Source of the DNA: an uncultured Spirochaetales bacterium
GTDB taxonomy: Bacteria > Spirochaetota > Spirochaetia > Treponematales > Treponemataceae
DNA length: 7,459 bases
Direction: 5' to 3'
Assembly: GCA_946061495.1 (NCBI GenBank)
Contig: CAMGSV010000129.1
Location: 1-7,459, forward strand
Shown here: positions 6,417 to 7,459 of the stretch, piece by piece
Layout: every line of letters starts with the position of its first letter
Numbering within the stretch: the first letter of the stretch is position 1
The notes under the pieces: model-generated
The model's database searches: none
What the model saw: the letters and a program-made list of their open reading frames with translations, nothing else
What the model was told of the DNA's origin: nothing
Made by a program: the position numbers and the translations under genes

Positions 6417-6729
6417 CTTCCGGGAGTTGGTGCAGCCATTGACTTTCTCTCAGCGCATGGATGCAGTGAGGACTGTAGTTACAAATGCCTGTCTCGGGAT
6501 TAAATACACATACAGCATGAAGGAGGTTGCAGGAATCCTTCACTGGAGCAAAGACATGGTCTATGACGCTCTGTATCTGTATCGCATTGATGGTTTCAGG
6601 GTTCTGTCCTTGGTGAGGATTGCCTGGTGGTCCTTGGCAGAATACCTGCTTGATTCCGCAGAGGATATCGATAGTTTGTTTTATGCCATGATTGAATCTC
6701 TTCCACACAGAGAGGATGAGGATGCTTAG
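6397..6729 (+). CDS. Small excisionase-like helix-turn-helix protein
   Basis: 110 residues from ATG 6397. AGGAGG at 6384-6389 gives a 7-base spacer; an in-frame GTG at 6391 is too close to that site. Residues about 38-85 fit the MerR/excisionase (HTH_17) pattern: YSMKEVAGILHWSKDMVYDA, then a helix, a RIDGFRV turn, and VRIAWWSLAEYL. In such proteins the first helices bind DNA and the GFR-type wing follows. An acidic tail (REDEDA) ends the protein. Base composition is more AT-rich than in the transposase genes. It may be a late-gene activator that replaces Mor, an accessory end-binding factor, or an excisionase; position alone does not decide. Confidence 0.7.
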   Translation: MTNELFNFRELVQPLTFSQRMDAVRTVVTNACLGIKYTYSMKEVAGILHWSKDMVYDALYLYRIDGFRVLSLVRIAWWSLAEYLLDSAEDIDSLFYAMIESLPHREDEDA

Positions 6730-7033
6730 CCCCTTTGATGATGCTTGGCTAGATACGGCAGCATGTGTAGAGTGGTTGAAAGGAGGTTACAACTTTGACC
6801 TGCTTCCCAGCGTTCCAGACTTGATGTCACTTTATACGGCTGCCTGTGTTCTGGATATCTCATTGGTAACACTCGAAAAACTGGTATCTCTCAAGCAATT
6901 ACCAACAGTAAAACCTTTGGGGGACACCGAAAAAGTCAGAAAAACAGATCTTATTAAGTACATTCAGTCGGCTTTTTTGTGCAACGAACCTGTACTAATC
7001 TCCGAATTTTCACCAAAGAGCACACCCAAATAA
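6722..7033 (+). CDS. Second small excisionase/MerR-like helix-turn-helix protein
   Basis: 103 residues from ATG 6722, supported by GAGAGG at 6710-6715; upstream TTG 6692 and ATG 6716 are in-frame alternatives. It overlaps the previous gene by 8 bases. Residues 36-82 (SLYTAACVLDISLVTLEKLV, then SLKQLPTVKPLG and VRKTDLIKYIQ) repeat the HTH_17 plan of its neighbour: two DNA-binding helices, a short wing with P-T-V, then an R-K-T-D-L helix. Sequence identity between the two is low. It is the last intact gene, AT-richer than the core, and stops right at the start of the terminal repeats. It may be a DNA-binding accessory protein; the target is unknown. Confidence 0.65.
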   Translation: MLSPFDDAWLDTAACVEWLKGGYNFDLLPSVPDLMSLYTAACVLDISLVTLEKLVSLKQLPTVKPLGDTEKVRKTDLIKYIQSAFLCNEPVLISEFSPKSTPK

Positions 7034-7060
7034 CCCCATTTAGCCCAAAATAGCCCCATT
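7031..7060. repeat. Three 10-bp-phased tandem units
   Basis: Starting at the last stop codon, three consecutive 10-base blocks read TAACCCCATT, TAGCCCAAAA and TAGCCCCATT. The first and third differ at one base; the middle shares TAGCCC. The exact 10-base period would place the sites on one face of the helix. This could be a binding array for the transposase or one of the helix-turn-helix proteins at the element end. Confidence 0.55.
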
Positions 7061-7067
7061 AAAAAAA

Positions 7068-7100
7068 GTCATTTTTTACTATAATTTTGTGTCATTTTTT
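7068..7100. repeat. Direct repeat GTCATTTTTT, 23 bp apart
   Basis: GTCATTTTTT occurs at 7068-7077 and again at 7091-7100 in an otherwise AT-rich noncoding stretch. Read on the - strand these are AAAAAATGAC units. Spaced repeats of this size next to a terminus are common as transposase binding sites in Mu/Tn7-type elements. No left-end copy is available in this window for comparison. Confidence 0.45.
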
Positions 7101-7113
7101 TTTATGAATGACA
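7090..7113. repeat. Inverted repeat TGTCATT/AATGACA, candidate right terminus
   Basis: TGTCATT (7090-7096) and AATGACA (7107-7113) form a perfect 7-bp inverted repeat around a T-rich centre. Mu-family ends finish in CA on the outgoing strand, which is met at both 7094 and 7113. The disrupted transposase gene on the - strand keeps its recognisable frame down to about 7103-7113, so the junction lies in this short interval. Which base is the terminus cannot be decided. Confidence 0.4.
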
Positions 7114-7459
7114 TCTTGCCATTGTTCGGGATTCTTATGTGCTTCATGTCGAATTCAATCACCCTGTTCGGCTCAGCTGCCCTGGAATTCCCCTTGATTC
7201 GTCTCCTCTCAAAGGCCCTCACTCCGCTTTTCGACCGTCTTTTGAACGGCTTGGTGTCCGTCCGGAAAAAAAAGTTGTGGCGCTTTATGACATTCGAGAT
7301 CGTCGAGCGGCAGGGAACCTCGTGCTCCTCGTAATAGCGCAGGAGTATGAGCCGGATTTTCTTTGCCGAGTATGTCGGGTTCTTCTGCCTGATTCGTCTT
7401 TGAGCCCTGTCCGGCTCTTGCGCTCCGAGACCTGGTTGTACCAATCAATTATTTCAAGC
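7103..7459 (-). pseudogene. Broken IS transposase (integrase-core type), interrupted at the element end
   Basis: On the - strand, residues read from about 7399 down resemble the middle of IS481/IS3-like transposases: RQKNPTYSAKKIRLILLRYY (P-x-x-S/G-x-K-K-I-R), then STISNVIKRHNFFFR (helix-turn-helix) and NRVIEFDMKHI, whose Asp is probably the first residue of the DDE triad. The reading frame ends at a stop at 7079, just after NGKMSF, with no second Asp or Glu, so the catalytic domain is cut off. Upstream, the frame with WYNQ and GLKDESGRR (7458-7385) is offset by one, pointing to a frameshift or deletion near 7390-7400. The gene continues beyond the window. Family assignment is by pattern only. 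Confidence 0.6.

Larger units (their letters stand above)
1..7113. mobile_element. Mu-like transposable element, early/transposition region (left side cut by window)
   Basis: The window holds a MuA-type transposase, a MuB-type ATPase, a GemA-like protein, a DUF3164 protein, a Ner-like regulator and a divergent promoter/operator region, together the hallmark early module of Mu-like elements. The left boundary lies outside the window, because the divergent gene at 1-69 is cut. The right boundary is inferred to lie about 7090-7113: the last gene stops at 7033, AT-rich repeats follow, and a disrupted transposase gene of a different type starts immediately after on the other strand. No virion or lysis genes are visible. 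The exact right terminus and the target duplication cannot be fixed from one side. Confidence 0.6.

Noticed and set aside
7031..7060. CRISPR-like or short tandem repeat array
   Set aside because: There are only three 10-base units without spacers of CRISPR size, and no cas genes are present.
7061..7077. Rho-independent terminator made of the A-run and T-run
   Set aside because: The A/T stem has no GC pairs, so it would be very weak; the repeats fit an element end better, though weak termination cannot be excluded.

Overview
The window carries the early, transposition and control region of a Mu-like transposable element (phage or phage-derived transposon). All intact genes from 190 to 7033 lie on the + strand in one tightly packed operon with strong AGGAGG-type ribosome binding sites and several ATGA or short overlaps. 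The anchors are a DDE transposase of the MuA type (3207-5126), a MuB-type AAA+ ATPase (5150-6040), a GemA/Mu gp16-type protein (6042-6416) and a DUF3164 protein (1719-2342), a family common in Mu-like phages. The host cannot be named. The Shine-Dalgarno sequences and mid-to-high GC coding regions beside an AT-rich control region would suit an anaerobic Firmicute (for example Negativicutes) or a deltaproteobacterium or synergistid; this is inference only.

Layout. 1-69: 5' end of a gene on the - strand, probably the divergent repressor. 70-189: AT-rich divergent control region with a clear TTGACA promoter flanked by a perfect 13-bp inverted repeat, plus a second, different 20-bp palindrome. 190-1693: six small early genes, one Ner-like (790-1092), one Cys-rich with two CxxC pairs, the rest unrecognised. 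1719-3205: DUF3164 protein and a 260-residue helix-turn-helix protein, separated by a hairpin-rich spacer. 3207-6416: transposase, ATPase and GemA-like protein. 6397-7033: two small proteins that both look like excisionase/MerR-type helix-turn-helix proteins. 7034-7113: AT-rich sequence with 10-bp-phased and direct/inverted repeats, a candidate right end of the element. 7103-7459: broken transposase gene of another insertion sequence on the - strand, running off the window.

Working model. The divergent repressor and the Ner-like protein set the switch at the two operator types. When the early promoter fires, the small genes, DUF3164 protein, transposase and ATPase are made. The ATPase captures target DNA and activates the transposase, which cuts the element ends. 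The two terminal helix-turn-helix proteins may be late regulators or end/target-binding accessory factors. No capsid, tail, lysis or Mor genes are seen, and the early operon runs straight into a foreign transposase fragment. The element may therefore be a compact Mu-derived transposon rather than a full phage, but what lies left of the window is unknown.
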